Source of the DNA: Catellatospora bangladeshensis
GTDB lineage: Bacteria > Actinomycetota > Actinomycetes > Mycobacteriales > Micromonosporaceae
Length of the DNA: 64,000 nt
Direction of reading: 5' to 3'
Assembly: GCF_016862575.1 (NCBI RefSeq)
Contig: NZ_BONF01000003.1
Location: 1 to 64,000, forward strand
The translations under genes and the position numbers were made by a program. Positions 1 to 8,550 of this stretch are shown here, piece after piece. Each line of letters begins with the position of its first letter. Positions within the stretch are counted from its first letter, which is position 1. The notes below the pieces were generated by a model. It did not search any database and was not told the DNA's origin. It saw only the letters and a list, made by a program, of their open reading frames with translations.

Positions 1-264
1 CCGCCCGGCCTGTCCCTCGATCGTTCGACTTGCCTGGCAAACGGGCGTATCACGCATCAAGATTCGCCCACCTGCCAGGCAAGTCGGACGATCTTGGGTG
101 CGGCGGGGCGGTGCGGGTGCGGCGGGTGCGGCGGGGCGCGGGCCGGTGGGTCGGCGGGGATGGGGTGGGTGGGGATGTCCAGCAAGTGGGCGGGCTTGGG
201 GGGTTGTTAACGGGCGGGGATATCGTGAGCGGTAACTGACGAAACGGCTTGAGGTGATTACCTG
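1..264. other. intergenic region upstream of the azlC-like gene
   Basis: No convincing gene is seen. The first 100 bases hold a long inverted repeat (19-93, listed separately). The following G-rich stretch shows no codon pattern I trust. Bases 251-257 (GAGGTGA) serve as the ribosome binding site for the ATG at 265. Confidence 0.5.
19..93. repeat. long inverted repeat, 20-base arms (element G)
   Basis: Arms at 19-38 and 74-93 are complementary over 20 bases with a single mismatch that becomes a G-U pair in RNA. The 35-base loop itself contains a GGGCG/CGCCC pairing, giving a two-tier structure. The design matches other intergenic elements in this window (24068, 25340, 32390, 35112, 43793, 58644, 63872), but the arm sequence is its own. 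It may be a terminator for an unseen upstream gene or a repetitive element. Confidence 0.7.
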
Positions 265-1002
265 ATGGGCGCGACGGGTGGGCGCGACGCGCGGCTGTGG
301 CGCGACGCGGCGGCGATCAGCGCCGCGACCGGCGTCATCGGCCTGTCGTTCGGCGCGATCGCGGTCGCGGGCGGCCTGCCCGGGTGGGCGCCCATCCTCA
401 TGTCGCTGCTCGTCTTCGCGGGCGGCTCCCAGTTCCTGGCGGTGGCGCTGATCACCGGCAGCCCGCTCGCCGCCGTGCTCGGCGGCCTGCTGATCAACGC
501 GCGGCACCTGCCGTTCGGGCTGGCGCTGGGCGGCGCGCTGGGCGGCGGCCGGGCCGCCCGGTTCGCGGGCGCGCACGTGGTGATCGACGAGAGCACCGCG
601 TTCGCGCTGGCCGAGCCCGATCCGGCCCGGCGCGGGCGGACTTTCTGGACGGTCGGCGTCGGCATCTTCGTGACCTGGAACATCGGCACGCTGATCGGCG
701 TGCTGCTGGGCAGCGCCGTGGGCGACCCGGCGGCGTACGGGCTCGACGCCGCGTTCCCGGCGGGCCTGCTCGCGCTGCTGCTGCCCTCGCTGCGCGACCG
801 GGCGACCAGGGCCGCGGCGATCGCGGGCTCGCTCATCGCCGTACTGGCGACGCCCCTGCTCCCGGCGGGCGTGCCGGTGCTGTTCGCGCTGCTGGGCGTG
901 CTCGCGGCGGTGTTCCTGCCCACCCCGGCCCGCCCCGCGGCGGCGACGCCCGCCGCCGGGGCCGAGCCCGTGCCCGGTGCGAGAGGCGGCCGTCCGGTAT
1001 GA
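265..1002 (+). CDS. AzlC family branched-chain amino acid exporter, large subunit
   Basis: A 245-residue polytopic membrane protein of the AzlC family, which together with a small AzlD subunit exports branched-chain amino acids or analogues across the cytoplasmic membrane. Alternating hydrophobic segments fill the protein; the N-terminal third carries the glycine-rich AzlC stretch (GLSFGAIAVAGGLPGWAPI) and the conserved NARHLPFG segment. The start is supported by GAGGTGA 7 bases upstream. Its TGA overlaps the next start as ATGA, so the two subunits are probably translationally coupled. Substrate is inferred from family only; the C-terminal 30 residues are low-complexity Pro/Ala. Confidence 0.88.
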   Translation: MGATGGRDARLWRDAAAISAATGVIGLSFGAIAVAGGLPGWAPILMSLLVFAGGSQFLAVALITGSPLAAVLGGLLINARHLPFGLALGGALGGGRAARFAGAHVVIDESTAFALAEPDPARRGRTFWTVGVGIFVTWNIGTLIGVLLGSAVGDPAAYGLDAAFPAGLLALLLPSLRDRATRAAAIAGSLIAVLATPLLPAGVPVLFALLGVLAAVFLPTPARPAAATPAAGAEPVPGARGGRPV

Positions 1003-1313
1003 CGATCCTGCTGGTGATCCTGGCCTTGGCCGCCGGGACCTACGCGACCCGGCTCGCGGGCGTCATGCTGCACGACCGTCTCGTGCTGCCCGAGCGGCTC
1101 CGGCACCTGCTCCCCATCGCCGCCACGACCCTGCTCGCGGCCCTGGTCGCCACGGCGGTGTTCACCGAGGCCGGCCGCGTGGCCCTCGGGGTGGCCCGCC
1201 CGCTCGGCGTGCTCGTCGGGGCGATCCTCGCCTGGCGCAAGGCCCCGTTCGTGGTGGTCGTGGTCGCCGCCGCGGGCACCGCCGCCCTCCTCCGCCTCGC
1301 CGGCCTCCCCTGA
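999..1313 (+). CDS. AzlD family branched-chain amino acid exporter, small subunit
   Basis: A 104-residue membrane protein of AzlD type with about four hydrophobic segments and the family's early TYATRLAG motif followed by RLRHLLPIAATTLLAALVA. It begins at an ATG whose first four bases overlap the stop of the AzlC partner. Size and position directly after AzlC are standard for this two-subunit exporter. Downstream, 1314-1429 holds repeated GC-rich text and no gene, then the convergent response regulator. Confidence 0.85.
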   Translation: MTILLVILALAAGTYATRLAGVMLHDRLVLPERLRHLLPIAATTLLAALVATAVFTEAGRVALGVARPLGVLVGAILAWRKAPFVVVVVAAAGTAALLRLAGLP

Positions 1314-1429
1314 CCGGCCAGCCTCCCCTGACCGCGCTGGCCTCCGCGGACCCGCCGGCCCCTGACCGTCGGCTTCCTAACCGCTGGCGTCCGCTGACCG
1401 CACCCGCCGCCCCCTGACCGTCGGCGGGG

Positions 1430-2035
1430 TCAGAGCCAGCCCTGGGCGCGGGCGGCCTGGAGGGCTTCCATGCGGTTGCGGGTGCCGGTCTTGCCGATGG
1501 CGGCGGAGAGGTAGTTGCGGACCGTGCTCTCGGACAGGTGCAGGCGGGCGGCCAGGTCGGCGATCGTCGCGCCGTCGGCGGCGCAGGCCAGCACCTCACG
1601 CTCCCGGTCGGTGAGCGGGTTCGGCCCGGCGGCCAGGGCGGCGGCGGCCAGCGCCGGGTCGATGACGGTGCGCCCGGCCAGCACCTGCCGGATCGCCTCG
1701 GCCAGCTCCTCGACCGGCCCGTCCTTGACCAGGAAGCCCCGGGCGCCCGCGTCCATGGCCCGGCGCAGGTAGCCGGGGCGGCCGAAGGTGGTCAGGATGA
1801 GCACCCGGCAGCCGGGGGCCTCGGCGCGCAGCAGCGCGGCGGCGTCGAGCCCGGACATGCCGGGCATCTCGATGTCCAGCAGCGCCACGTCCGGGCTGGT
1901 CCGAGCCGCCGCGGCGGACACCTCGTCGCCTCGGCCGACCTGCGCCACGATCTCCAGATCGGGCTCCAGGCCCAGCAGCAGCGCCAGCGCGCCGCGCATC
2001 ATGCCCTGGTCCTCGGCGAGCAGCACCCGGATCAT
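1430..2035 (-). CDS. NarL/LuxR-family response regulator, DesR-like
   Basis: A 201-residue regulator: receiver domain 1-120 with acidic pair E8-D9, phosphoacceptor D54 (LLDIEMPGMSG) and K104 (FLVKDG), then a LuxR/NarL helix-turn-helix around 138-195 (LTDREREVLACAADG, LSESTVRNYLSAAIGK). It is the last gene of an overlapping unit with the kinase and ABC transporter and is presumably phosphorylated by that kinase. The ATG at 2035 gives the usual family N terminus (MIRVLLAEDQ). A GTG at 2080, overlapping the kinase stop as GTGA with GGAGG 7 bases upstream, would add 15 low-complexity residues and is a real alternative. Confidence 0.9.
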   Translation of the reverse strand: MIRVLLAEDQGMMRGALALLLGLEPDLEIVAQVGRGDEVSAAAARTSPDVALLDIEMPGMSGLDAAALLRAEAPGCRVLILTTFGRPGYLRRAMDAGARGFLVKDGPVEELAEAIRQVLAGRTVIDPALAAAALAAGPNPLTDREREVLACAADGATIADLAARLHLSESTVRNYLSAAIGKTGTRNRMEALQAARAQGWL

Positions 2036-2076
2036 GCGCGCGGTTCCGCTCGGGCCGGGGGTGGCCGGTACGCGGC

Positions 2077-3264
2077 TCACGAGGCCGCCTCCGCCGGGGC
2101 GGTGGCGCGCAGCACGAACCCGCCCCCGGCCAGGTCCACCGTGGACAGGGTGCCGCCGACCAGGGCCAGCCGTTCGGCGAGCCCGCGCAGGCCGTGGCCG
2201 TGGCGGGTGTCGTCCGGGGCCGGGCCGCGGCCGTCGTCGCGTACCTCCAGCTGCCAGCCGCCGGTGTCGCTGAGCGCGATGACGCAGGAGGTGGCGCCGC
2301 TGTGCCGGATGACGTTGGTGGCCGCCTCGCGCACGGCCCAGGCGAAGGCGTCGTCGACGGCGGCGGGCAGCCGCTGCGCGGGCACCCGCACGGTCGGCTC
2401 GATGCCCGCGTCGGCCAGCGCCGCACCGGCCGCGGCCAGCTCGTCGGTGAAGGCCCGGGCGCGGTATCCGGTGACGGCCTGCCGCACCTCGGTCAGCGCG
2501 GTGCGGCCGATCTGCTCGATCTCGACGGCCTCCCGGGCGGCCGCGTCCGGGTCGCGCCCGGCGGTGCGGCGTACCACCTCGGCCTTGACGACGATCAAGG
2601 ACAGGCTGTGGCCGAGCAGGTCGTGCAGGTCGCGGGCGAAGCGCAGGCGTTCCCGCTCGACGGCGGCGCGGGCCAGCTCGTCGCGGGTGTCGCGCAGCTG
2701 GCGCACCAGGTGCATGAGCCGCCGCACGACCATCACCAGCGCGGCGGCCATGACCAGGTTGAAGACCGACTCGCCGATCTCCGGCCAGGGCTCGCCGTGG
2801 GCCAGCCCGACGGCGGCCCGCGCGACGACGGTCCCGGCCAGCCACAGGTACGCCACCGGCGGGCGGTAGAGGGCCGCCCCGGCGGCGGCCACGTACAGGA
2901 TGACCCCGCCCCAGCCGCCGGGCTGCCCGCCCCAGCCCGCGGCCAGCGCCAGCCCGAGCAGCGCCAGGAACGCCAGCAGGAGCCGGTCGCGTACGGTCGG
3001 CGGCCGGTGCGAGCTGAACCCGCGCACCACCACGTACAGGTAGAGCCCGGCGAACGCGGCCAGCCCCGCCGCGGCGGTGAGCGCCATGGCGACCTGGCCC
3101 GCGAGCAGCGCATGCACGTTGGTGGCCAGCGGCCACAGCCAGATCGCGGCGAAGACGGCGCCCCGGCGGATGCCCCGGCGCCGGGCCGCGGCGGCGTCGG
3201 CGGGGCCGGGCGGGTACGACACCGTCGCACCCGCCCGGCCCAGGTCCTCGAAGGGTCCCCTCAC
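2077..3264 (-). CDS. sensor histidine kinase, HisKA_3 type (DesK-like)
   Basis: A 395-residue membrane sensor kinase. Residues about 33-185 hold five or six hydrophobic segments with no large extracellular domain, as in DesK-type sensors of membrane state. The dimerisation/phosphorylation box FARDLHDLLGHSLSLI places the phospho-His near 214, followed by a HATPase_c domain (WAVREAATNVIRHS, DDGRGPAPDD, GHGLRGLAERL). The GTG start overlaps the ABC permease stop as GTGA. The kinase probably controls the linked ABC transporter through the downstream regulator; the signal is unknown. Confidence 0.9.
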   Translation of the reverse strand: MRGPFEDLGRAGATVSYPPGPADAAAARRRGIRRGAVFAAIWLWPLATNVHALLAGQVAMALTAAAGLAAFAGLYLYVVVRGFSSHRPPTVRDRLLLAFLALLGLALAAGWGGQPGGWGGVILYVAAAGAALYRPPVAYLWLAGTVVARAAVGLAHGEPWPEIGESVFNLVMAAALVMVVRRLMHLVRQLRDTRDELARAAVERERLRFARDLHDLLGHSLSLIVVKAEVVRRTAGRDPDAAAREAVEIEQIGRTALTEVRQAVTGYRARAFTDELAAAGAALADAGIEPTVRVPAQRLPAAVDDAFAWAVREAATNVIRHSGATSCVIALSDTGGWQLEVRDDGRGPAPDDTRHGHGLRGLAERLALVGGTLSTVDLAGGGFVLRATAPAEAAS

Positions 3265-3989
3265 CGCTGCGCCGCCGCGCGCCGGTAGGACAGGGCGGCG
3301 AGCCCGCCGAACAGCAGCGTCCACGCGGCCAGCACGGCGATCCCGGCGGCGGGCGGGGCGTGCTCGCCCGCGACCGACCAGCCCAGCTCGGCGAAGCGGT
3401 TGCTGGGCAGCCACACCGCGATCGCGGCCAGCGCCTTCGGCATCACCTCGACGGGCACGAACAGGCCGCCGAGGAAGGCGAGCCCGAACACGCCGAGCAT
3501 GCTCACCGGCTGGGTCAGCTGCGGCGGCAGCGCGAAGCCGAGGGCCAGCCCGAGCGCCGCGAACGGCAGGCTGCCCAGCCACATCAGCCCGGCCAGCGCC
3601 ACCCACTGCCCGGCGCTGAACTCGACGCCCTGCGAGATCGTGGCGGTGATGCCGACCGCGAGCACCGGCGGGATCGCCAGCAGCGAGGCCAGCAGCGCCT
3701 TCACGGTGACCACCTGGGTGGGGGAGAGCGGGGTGATGCGCAGCTGGCGCAGCCAGCCGTTGGCGCGCTCGTGCGAGACGGCGATGCCGACCGACAGGGC
3801 GCCGACCAGCGCGCCGTACGCGGCCATGCTGACCATGAGGTACTTGGCGACGGTCACGTCGCCGACGGTGCCGCCGCTGCCGCTGCTGATGCTGTAGATC
3901 AGCACGGGCAGCACGATCGTGAAGATCGCCATGCGGGGCTCGCGGACCAGCCGGCGCAGTTCGAAGACGAGGTACGCGCGCACGGTCAC
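3261..3989 (-). CDS. ABC-2 type transporter permease
   Basis: A 242-residue integral membrane protein with six hydrophobic segments typical of ABC-2 exporters (DrrB/NatB type): TM1 near 20-40, the paired segments at about 100-160, and the last near 215-235. It forms the membrane channel for the ATPase encoded immediately upstream, overlapping it as ATGA, and overlaps the kinase as GTGA. Such ATPase-permease-kinase-regulator units often export lipids, drugs or peptides; the substrate cannot be read from sequence. Confidence 0.88.
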   Translation of the reverse strand: MTVRAYLVFELRRLVREPRMAIFTIVLPVLIYSISSGSGGTVGDVTVAKYLMVSMAAYGALVGALSVGIAVSHERANGWLRQLRITPLSPTQVVTVKALLASLLAIPPVLAVGITATISQGVEFSAGQWVALAGLMWLGSLPFAALGLALGFALPPQLTQPVSMLGVFGLAFLGGLFVPVEVMPKALAAIAVWLPSNRFAELGWSVAGEHAPPAAGIAVLAAWTLLFGGLAALSYRRAAAQR

Positions 3990-4879
3990 TCCTTGCCGGG
4001 GGTTGCGGTCAGGGTCAGGAAGGCCTCCTCCAGGCCCGCGCCGACGATCTCCAGGTTGCGCCAGCCGCGGCCGTCCGCCAACAGCGCGCGCACCGTGGCG
4101 TCGGAGTCGTCGCAGCTCAGCATCGCTCGCTCGCCGCGCAGCCGGACGTCGAGCACGCCGGGCAGGCCGCGCAGCCGGGCCGGGTCCGCGCCGTCGTGGT
4201 CGAAGCTGACGGTACGCCCACCGGCCAGCTTCTTGATCTCGGTGCCGCTGCCGTCGGCGACGACCCGGCCGCGCGCGATGACGATCACGCGGTCGGCGAA
4301 GTCGTCGGCCTCCTCCAGGTAGTGCGTGGCGAACAGCACCGTGCGGCCGGTCGCGGCGTAGCGGCGCATCGCGGCCCAGAACGCCTGCCGGCTCTCCACG
4401 TCCAGCGCGGCCGTCGGCTCGTCGAGCACCAGCAGCTCGGGGTTGCCCGCCAGGGCGAACGCGAAGCGCACCCGCTGCGACTGCCCGCCGGACAGCTTGT
4501 CGAGCCGCCGCCCGGCCAGGCCGGTCAGGTCGGCGGTGGCCAGGATCTCCGAGGTGGGCAGGGGGTCGCGGTAGAGCGCGCGGGACAGCTCGACCAGCTC
4601 GCGTACGGTCGCGTTGGCGGCGAAGCCGGATTCCTGCAGCATGGCGCCGACCCGACCGGCCCGCACCGCACCGGTGGGGGAGTCGCCGAAGACCCGCACC
4701 GTGCCGGCGGAGGGCTCCAGCAGGCCGAGCAGCATGTTGATCGTGGTGGACTTGCCGGCCCCGTTCGGGCCGAGCAGCGCCACCGTCTGGCCGCGGGGGA
4801 TGGACAGGTCGATCCCGTCCACCGCCCGGACCGGGCCGTAGTCCTTGGCGACCGCGTCGAGCCGCACCGCTTCTGTCAT
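3986..4879 (-). CDS. ABC transporter ATP-binding protein
   Basis: A 297-residue cytoplasmic ATPase. Walker A is LLGPNGAGKST (36-46), the signature is LSGGQSQRV, Walker B is ELLVLDEPTAALD, and the switch His follows in LFATHYLEEADD. A C-terminal extension of about 80 residues is typical of DrrA/NatA subunits of ABC-2 exporters. The ATG at 4879 begins the four-gene unit. A U-tract terminator at 4901-4930 separates it from the upstream gene, so transcription probably starts between 4880 and 4900, leaving little room for a leader. Confidence 0.92.
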   Translation of the reverse strand: MTEAVRLDAVAKDYGPVRAVDGIDLSIPRGQTVALLGPNGAGKSTTINMLLGLLEPSAGTVRVFGDSPTGAVRAGRVGAMLQESGFAANATVRELVELSRALYRDPLPTSEILATADLTGLAGRRLDKLSGGQSQRVRFAFALAGNPELLVLDEPTAALDVESRQAFWAAMRRYAATGRTVLFATHYLEEADDFADRVIVIARGRVVADGSGTEIKKLAGGRTVSFDHDGADPARLRGLPGVLDVRLRGERAMLSCDDSDATVRALLADGRGWRNLEIVGAGLEEAFLTLTATPGKE

Positions 4880-4900
4880 GGCTTCGACGGTAAAAAGAAC

Positions 4901-4930
4901 CGGGACCGCCGTGCAGGCACGGCGATCCCG
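4901..4930 (-). terminator. Rho-independent terminator after the DUF3043 gene
   Basis: On the minus strand, CGGGA and GCCGTG arms at 4926-4930/4901-4905 and 4918-4923/4908-4913 form a hairpin with a 2-base internal mismatch and a 4-base loop. It is followed by a T-rich run (TTCTTTTT on the minus strand, 4890-4897). It lies just after the DUF3043 stop. This is the clearest U-tract terminator in the window. Confidence 0.8.
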
Positions 4931-4950
4931 ATTCGGGCGGTACAGATGTC

Positions 4951-5577
4951 CTAGGCCTTGGTGGGGACCACGGGGTCGCCGAACTTCACCTGCGGCTGCG
5001 GCATGCGCATGCGGCGGAAGGTGATCCCGCGCATCACCGCGTAGAGGTAGAGCGAGCCCATCCGCTGCGTGGTCTTCGGGTAGTTCGCCTTGATCAGTTT
5101 CTTGATCTTCCGGCAGATCAGGATGCTGTCCACGATCACGGCCAGCGCCAGCAGCAGCCAGATCAGGTTCGCGGCGATCTGGATGCGCGGCTCGCGGATC
5201 TGGATCAGGAAGAAGATCAGGAAGGCGCCGCCGAAGAACCAGGTGCCGACGGTACGCCGCGAGTCGACGTAGTCGCGGACCAGGCGCCGCTCCGGGCCCT
5301 TGTCCCGCGGCAGCAGGAAGCGCTCGTCGCCCGCCTTCATCCCGGCCATGGCCTCCTGGCGCTCGGACCGGTTCTTCTCTCGCGCCCGCTTGAGCGCCTC
5401 GCGGCGGTTCGCCGGCGGCGGCTCGGCCTTGCGGCGCTGCGCCTCCGTGCGCTTGGGGGTCGCGCGCCCCTTGCCGGGCGTGTGGGAACGCGACGCGCGC
5501 ACGATGTCCGAAGCCTCGGTCTCGGCGACCGTGGGCTCGGCAGGGGCGTCGGTGGACTTTCGGGAGAACAACGGCAC
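4951..5577 (-). CDS. DUF3043 domain membrane protein
   Basis: A 208-residue conserved actinobacterial protein of unknown function. The first 95 residues are charged and Lys/Arg/Glu-rich (KGRATPKRTEAQRRKAEP), likely cytoplasmic. Two adjacent hydrophobic segments follow near 120-140 and 145-167, then a basic tail. The GTG at 5577 (PLFSRKSTDAP start) is chosen because this family usually starts with a short basic peptide; an upstream in-frame ATG at 5625 would add 16 residues. It stands alone between two terminator hairpins. Confidence 0.8.
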   Translation of the reverse strand: MPLFSRKSTDAPAEPTVAETEASDIVRASRSHTPGKGRATPKRTEAQRRKAEPPPANRREALKRAREKNRSERQEAMAGMKAGDERFLLPRDKGPERRLVRDYVDSRRTVGTWFFGGAFLIFFLIQIREPRIQIAANLIWLLLALAVIVDSILICRKIKKLIKANYPKTTQRMGSLYLYAVMRGITFRRMRMPQPQVKFGDPVVPTKA

Positions 5578-5662
5578 GCAGCAAGGGTAGCCGACCGCGC
5601 GGGCCACCTGCCGCCCACGCCGCAACCTGCTGTGACCAGGCTCTCCGTCCCGCGTACGAAAC

Positions 5663-5723
5663 GAACGCCGGCCTGCCGCGCCGAGCGCCCGGGGCGGGGG
5701 CTCGGCGCGGCAGGCCGGCGTTC
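5663..5723. terminator. 23-bp perfect hairpin between murA and the DUF3043 gene
   Basis: Bases 5663-5685 and 5701-5723 are perfectly complementary over 23 bases with a 15-base loop. The element lies 43 bases past the murA stop on the minus strand and upstream of the next gene, as expected for a strong murA terminator. No clear T-run follows, which is common in high-GC actinobacteria. Confidence 0.8.
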
Positions 5724-5765
5724 AGGCACGTGCGGGGCCCGCCGGGAGGGCGGTACGGGGGCGGG

Positions 5766-7094
5766 TCAGCGGGAGACGGCGGCGCCGAGGCCGGCGAGCT
5801 TGGCCTCGAAGTCCTCGTACCCGCGGTTGATCAGGTCGACGCCGTGCACCCGGGAGGTGCCCTCGGCGGCGAGCGCGGCGATCAGGTGGCTGAACCCGGC
5901 CCGCAGGTCGGGGATGACCAGGTCGCTGGCGTGCAGCTTGGACGGGCCCGCGATGACGGCCGAGTGGCGGAAGCCGCGGCGGCCGAAGCGGCACGGGGTG
6001 CCGCCCAGGCACTCCTGGAACACCTGGATGTTGGCGCCCATCTGGTTCAGCGCGCTGGTGTAGCCGAAGCGCTTCTCGTACACCGTCTCGTGCACCACGG
6101 ACAGGCCGTTGGCCTGCGTGAGCGCGACGACCAGCGGCTGCTGCCAGTCGGTCATGAAGCCGGGGTGCACGTCGGTCTCCAGCGCGACGGGGCGCAGGTC
6201 GCCGCCGGGGTGCCAGAAGCGGATGCCGCCGTCGACCGGGTTGTCGTCGATGTCGAACTCGCCGCCGATGGACCGGAACACGTTCAGGAACGTGGTCATG
6301 TCGGCCTGGCGGGCGCCCTTGACGGTGATGTCGCCCTTGGTGGCCAGCGCCGCGGACGCCCAGCTGGCGGCCTCGATGCGGTCCGGGATGGGGCGGTGCG
6401 AGAAGCCGCCGAGGTGCGGCACGCCCTCGATCTCGATCACCCGGTTGGTGTGCACCTTGATGATCGCGCCCATCTTCTGCAGGATGCAGATCAGGTCGAT
6501 GATCTCGGGCTCGACCGCGGCGTTGGACAGCTCGGTGACGCCCTCGGCGCGCACGGCGGTGAGCAGGATCTGCTCGGTCGCGCCGACCGACGGGTAGTTC
6601 AGCTCGTACTTGATGCCGTGCAGGCCGTCCGGGGCGGACAGGTGCAGGCCCTCGGGGGACTTGTCGACGACCGCGCCGAAGCGGCGCAGCGCCTCCAGGT
6701 GGTAGTCGATCGGGCGCGGGCCGATGTGGCAGCCGCCCAGGTCGGGGATGAACGCGTGGCCGAGCCGGTGCAGCAGCGGGCCGCACAGCAGGATCGGGAT
6801 CCGGCTGGAGCCTGCGTGCACGTTGATCTCGTCGACCCCGGCGCGCTCCACGTTCGACGGGTCGAAGCGCAGCTCACCGGGCAGGGCGCCGTTGGTCACC
6901 TTCACGCCGTGCAGTTCGAGCAGCCCGCGCACGATCTCGACGTCGCGGATCTTCGGCACGTCGTACATCACGCTCGGGCTCTCGCCGAGCACGGTGGCGA
7001 CCATGGCTTTGGAGACCAGATTCTTGGCCCCGCGGACCCGCACCTCGCCCTTTAGCGGGCTTCCTCCGCTGACGATGAGCACGTCGTCCGACAA
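5766..7094 (-). CDS. murA: UDP-N-acetylglucosamine 1-carboxyvinyltransferase
   Basis: A 442-residue cytoplasmic enzyme of the EPSP-synthase superfamily. It transfers enolpyruvate from PEP to UDP-GlcNAc, the first committed step of peptidoglycan precursor synthesis. K24-N25 (VRGAKNLVSKA) and the active-site loop GGCHIGPRPID with catalytic Cys near 122 are visible; that Cys is the fosfomycin target and is replaced by Asp in mycobacteria. The start is TTG at 7094 because AGGAGG lies 6 bases upstream and SDDVLIVSGG is the usual N terminus; the in-frame ATG at 7145 has no such site. Monocistronic between two hairpins. Confidence 0.95.
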   Translation of the reverse strand: MSDDVLIVSGGSPLKGEVRVRGAKNLVSKAMVATVLGESPSVMYDVPKIRDVEIVRGLLELHGVKVTNGALPGELRFDPSNVERAGVDEINVHAGSSRIPILLCGPLLHRLGHAFIPDLGGCHIGPRPIDYHLEALRRFGAVVDKSPEGLHLSAPDGLHGIKYELNYPSVGATEQILLTAVRAEGVTELSNAAVEPEIIDLICILQKMGAIIKVHTNRVIEIEGVPHLGGFSHRPIPDRIEAASWASAALATKGDITVKGARQADMTTFLNVFRSIGGEFDIDDNPVDGGIRFWHPGGDLRPVALETDVHPGFMTDWQQPLVVALTQANGLSVVHETVYEKRFGYTSALNQMGANIQVFQECLGGTPCRFGRRGFRHSAVIAGPSKLHASDLVIPDLRAGFSHLIAALAAEGTSRVHGVDLINRGYEDFEAKLAGLGAAVSR

Positions 7095-7192
7095 GGCAGA
7101 CCTCCTGGGTATGGGGCGGGCCGGAAAAGCAAACCCCGGCAGCATAGCGCTGCGTGATGTGTGACGGAATACACGGCAAGCTTAAATGAACA

Positions 7193-7221
7193 CGAGCGCC
7201 GCGATTCGGACACGGCGCTCG
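7193..7221 (-). terminator. hairpin after nadA
   Basis: CGAGCGCCG (7193-7201) pairs perfectly with CGGCGCTCG (7213-7221) across an 11-base loop, 20 bases past the nadA stop on the minus strand. The sequence after it on that strand is moderately T-rich (TGTTCATTT). A likely intrinsic terminator of nadA, upstream of the murA promoter region. Confidence 0.65.
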
Positions 7222-7241
7222 CACTCAGCGTAACCAAATGC

Positions 7242-8429
7242 CTACGGCAGGGCCAGCATCTGGTCCAGGGCGACCCGGGCGTGATGCGCCGTGTCGGGGT
7301 CGACCGTGATCTGGTTGGGCACCCGCCCGGCGACCAGCTCCTCCAGCGCCCACACCAGGTGGGGCAGGTCGATGCGGTTCATCGTGGAGCAGTAGCAGAC
7401 CGTCTTCTCCAGGAACATGACCTGCTTGTCGGGGTGCGCCGCGGCCAGGCGGCGGACCAGGTTCAGCTCGGTGCCGACGGCCCACGCCGAACCGGCCGGG
7501 GCCGCGTCCAGCGTCTTGATGATGTACTCCGTGGAGCCCACGTAGTCGGCGGCGGTGACCACCTCGTGCCGGCACTCGGGGTGCACCAGGATGTTCACGC
7601 CGGGCACCTGCTCGCGCATGGCGACCACGTTCTCGTACGTGAACCGTCCGTGCACCGAGCAGTGCCCGCGCCACAGGATCATCTTCGCGTCACGCAGCTG
7701 CTGGTCGGTCAGGCCGCCGTTCGGCTTGTGCGGGTCGTAGAGCACGCAGTCGTCGAGCGAGTAGCCCATCTCCAGCACAGCCGTGTTGCGGCCCAGGTGC
7801 TGGTCGGGCAGAAAGAGCACCTTGGTCGCGGACTGCTTCGCATCCGCTCCGGGCACCTTCTCGCCCTGCTCGAAGGCCCAGTCCAGCGCGCGCTTGGCGT
7901 TGGAGGACGTGCAGACCACGCCGCCGTTGCGGCCGACGAAGCCCTTGATGTCGGCGGAGGAGTTCATGTAGGTGACGGGCACCGTCGACCCCGCGATGCC
8001 GAGGTCGGTCAGCAGGTCCCAGCACTGCTCGACCTGCTCCAGCACGGCCATGTCGGCCATGGAGCAGCCCGCGGCCAGGTCCGGCAGGACCACGCGCTGG
8101 GCGTCGGTGGTGAGGATGTCGGCCGACTCGGCCATGAAGTGCACGCCGCAGAACACGATGAACTCGGCGTCGGGCCGCGCGGCGGCCTCGCGGGCCAGCT
8201 TGAACGAGTCGCCGGTCACGTCGGCGAACTGGATGACCTCGTCACGCTGGTAGTGGTGGCCGAGCACGAAGACCCGGTCACCGAGGGCGGCCTTGGCGGC
8301 GGCGGCGCGCTCGACCAGGCCCGGGTCGCTGGGCGCGGGCAGGTCGCCCGGACAGTCGACACCGCGTTCGGCGTCCGGATCCTTGCCGCGGCCGAGCAGC
8401 AGCAGTACGGGAGCAGTCACGTGTCCCAT
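7242..8429 (-). CDS. nadA: quinolinate synthase NadA
   Basis: A 395-residue [4Fe-4S] enzyme that condenses iminoaspartate with dihydroxyacetone phosphate to quinolinate in de novo NAD synthesis. The three cluster cysteines are visible in FCGVHFMAE (C94), VVCTSSNA (C173) and HPECRHEV (C286); VLGHHYQRDEV near 55 is the conserved substrate-binding segment. The ATG at 8429 is the only reasonable in-frame start. nadB and nadC are not in the window. The gene is divergent from the glycerate kinase with about 120 bases between them. Confidence 0.95.
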   Translation of the reverse strand: MGHVTAPVLLLLGRGKDPDAERGVDCPGDLPAPSDPGLVERAAAAKAALGDRVFVLGHHYQRDEVIQFADVTGDSFKLAREAAARPDAEFIVFCGVHFMAESADILTTDAQRVVLPDLAAGCSMADMAVLEQVEQCWDLLTDLGIAGSTVPVTYMNSSADIKGFVGRNGGVVCTSSNAKRALDWAFEQGEKVPGADAKQSATKVLFLPDQHLGRNTAVLEMGYSLDDCVLYDPHKPNGGLTDQQLRDAKMILWRGHCSVHGRFTYENVVAMREQVPGVNILVHPECRHEVVTAADYVGSTEYIIKTLDAAPAGSAWAVGTELNLVRRLAAAHPDKQVMFLEKTVCYCSTMNRIDLPHLVWALEELVAGRVPNQITVDPDTAHHARVALDQMLALP

Positions 8430-8550
8430 AGTGGCACCGATCGCCCGGTGCAGTCGCTCCCGTTGCGCTGTGGCCTGCCCCACGGCGCGCGCGTGGGACG
8501 CCGCCGTGGGCTGGCGCGCGACTGCAAACAGCGCCGTTATGGTGCTGGCC

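Noticed and set aside
30-239. 69-residue plus-strand frame at the left edge
   Set aside because: It starts inside the inverted repeat element G, is Gly/Arg/Val-rich and has no ribosome binding site.
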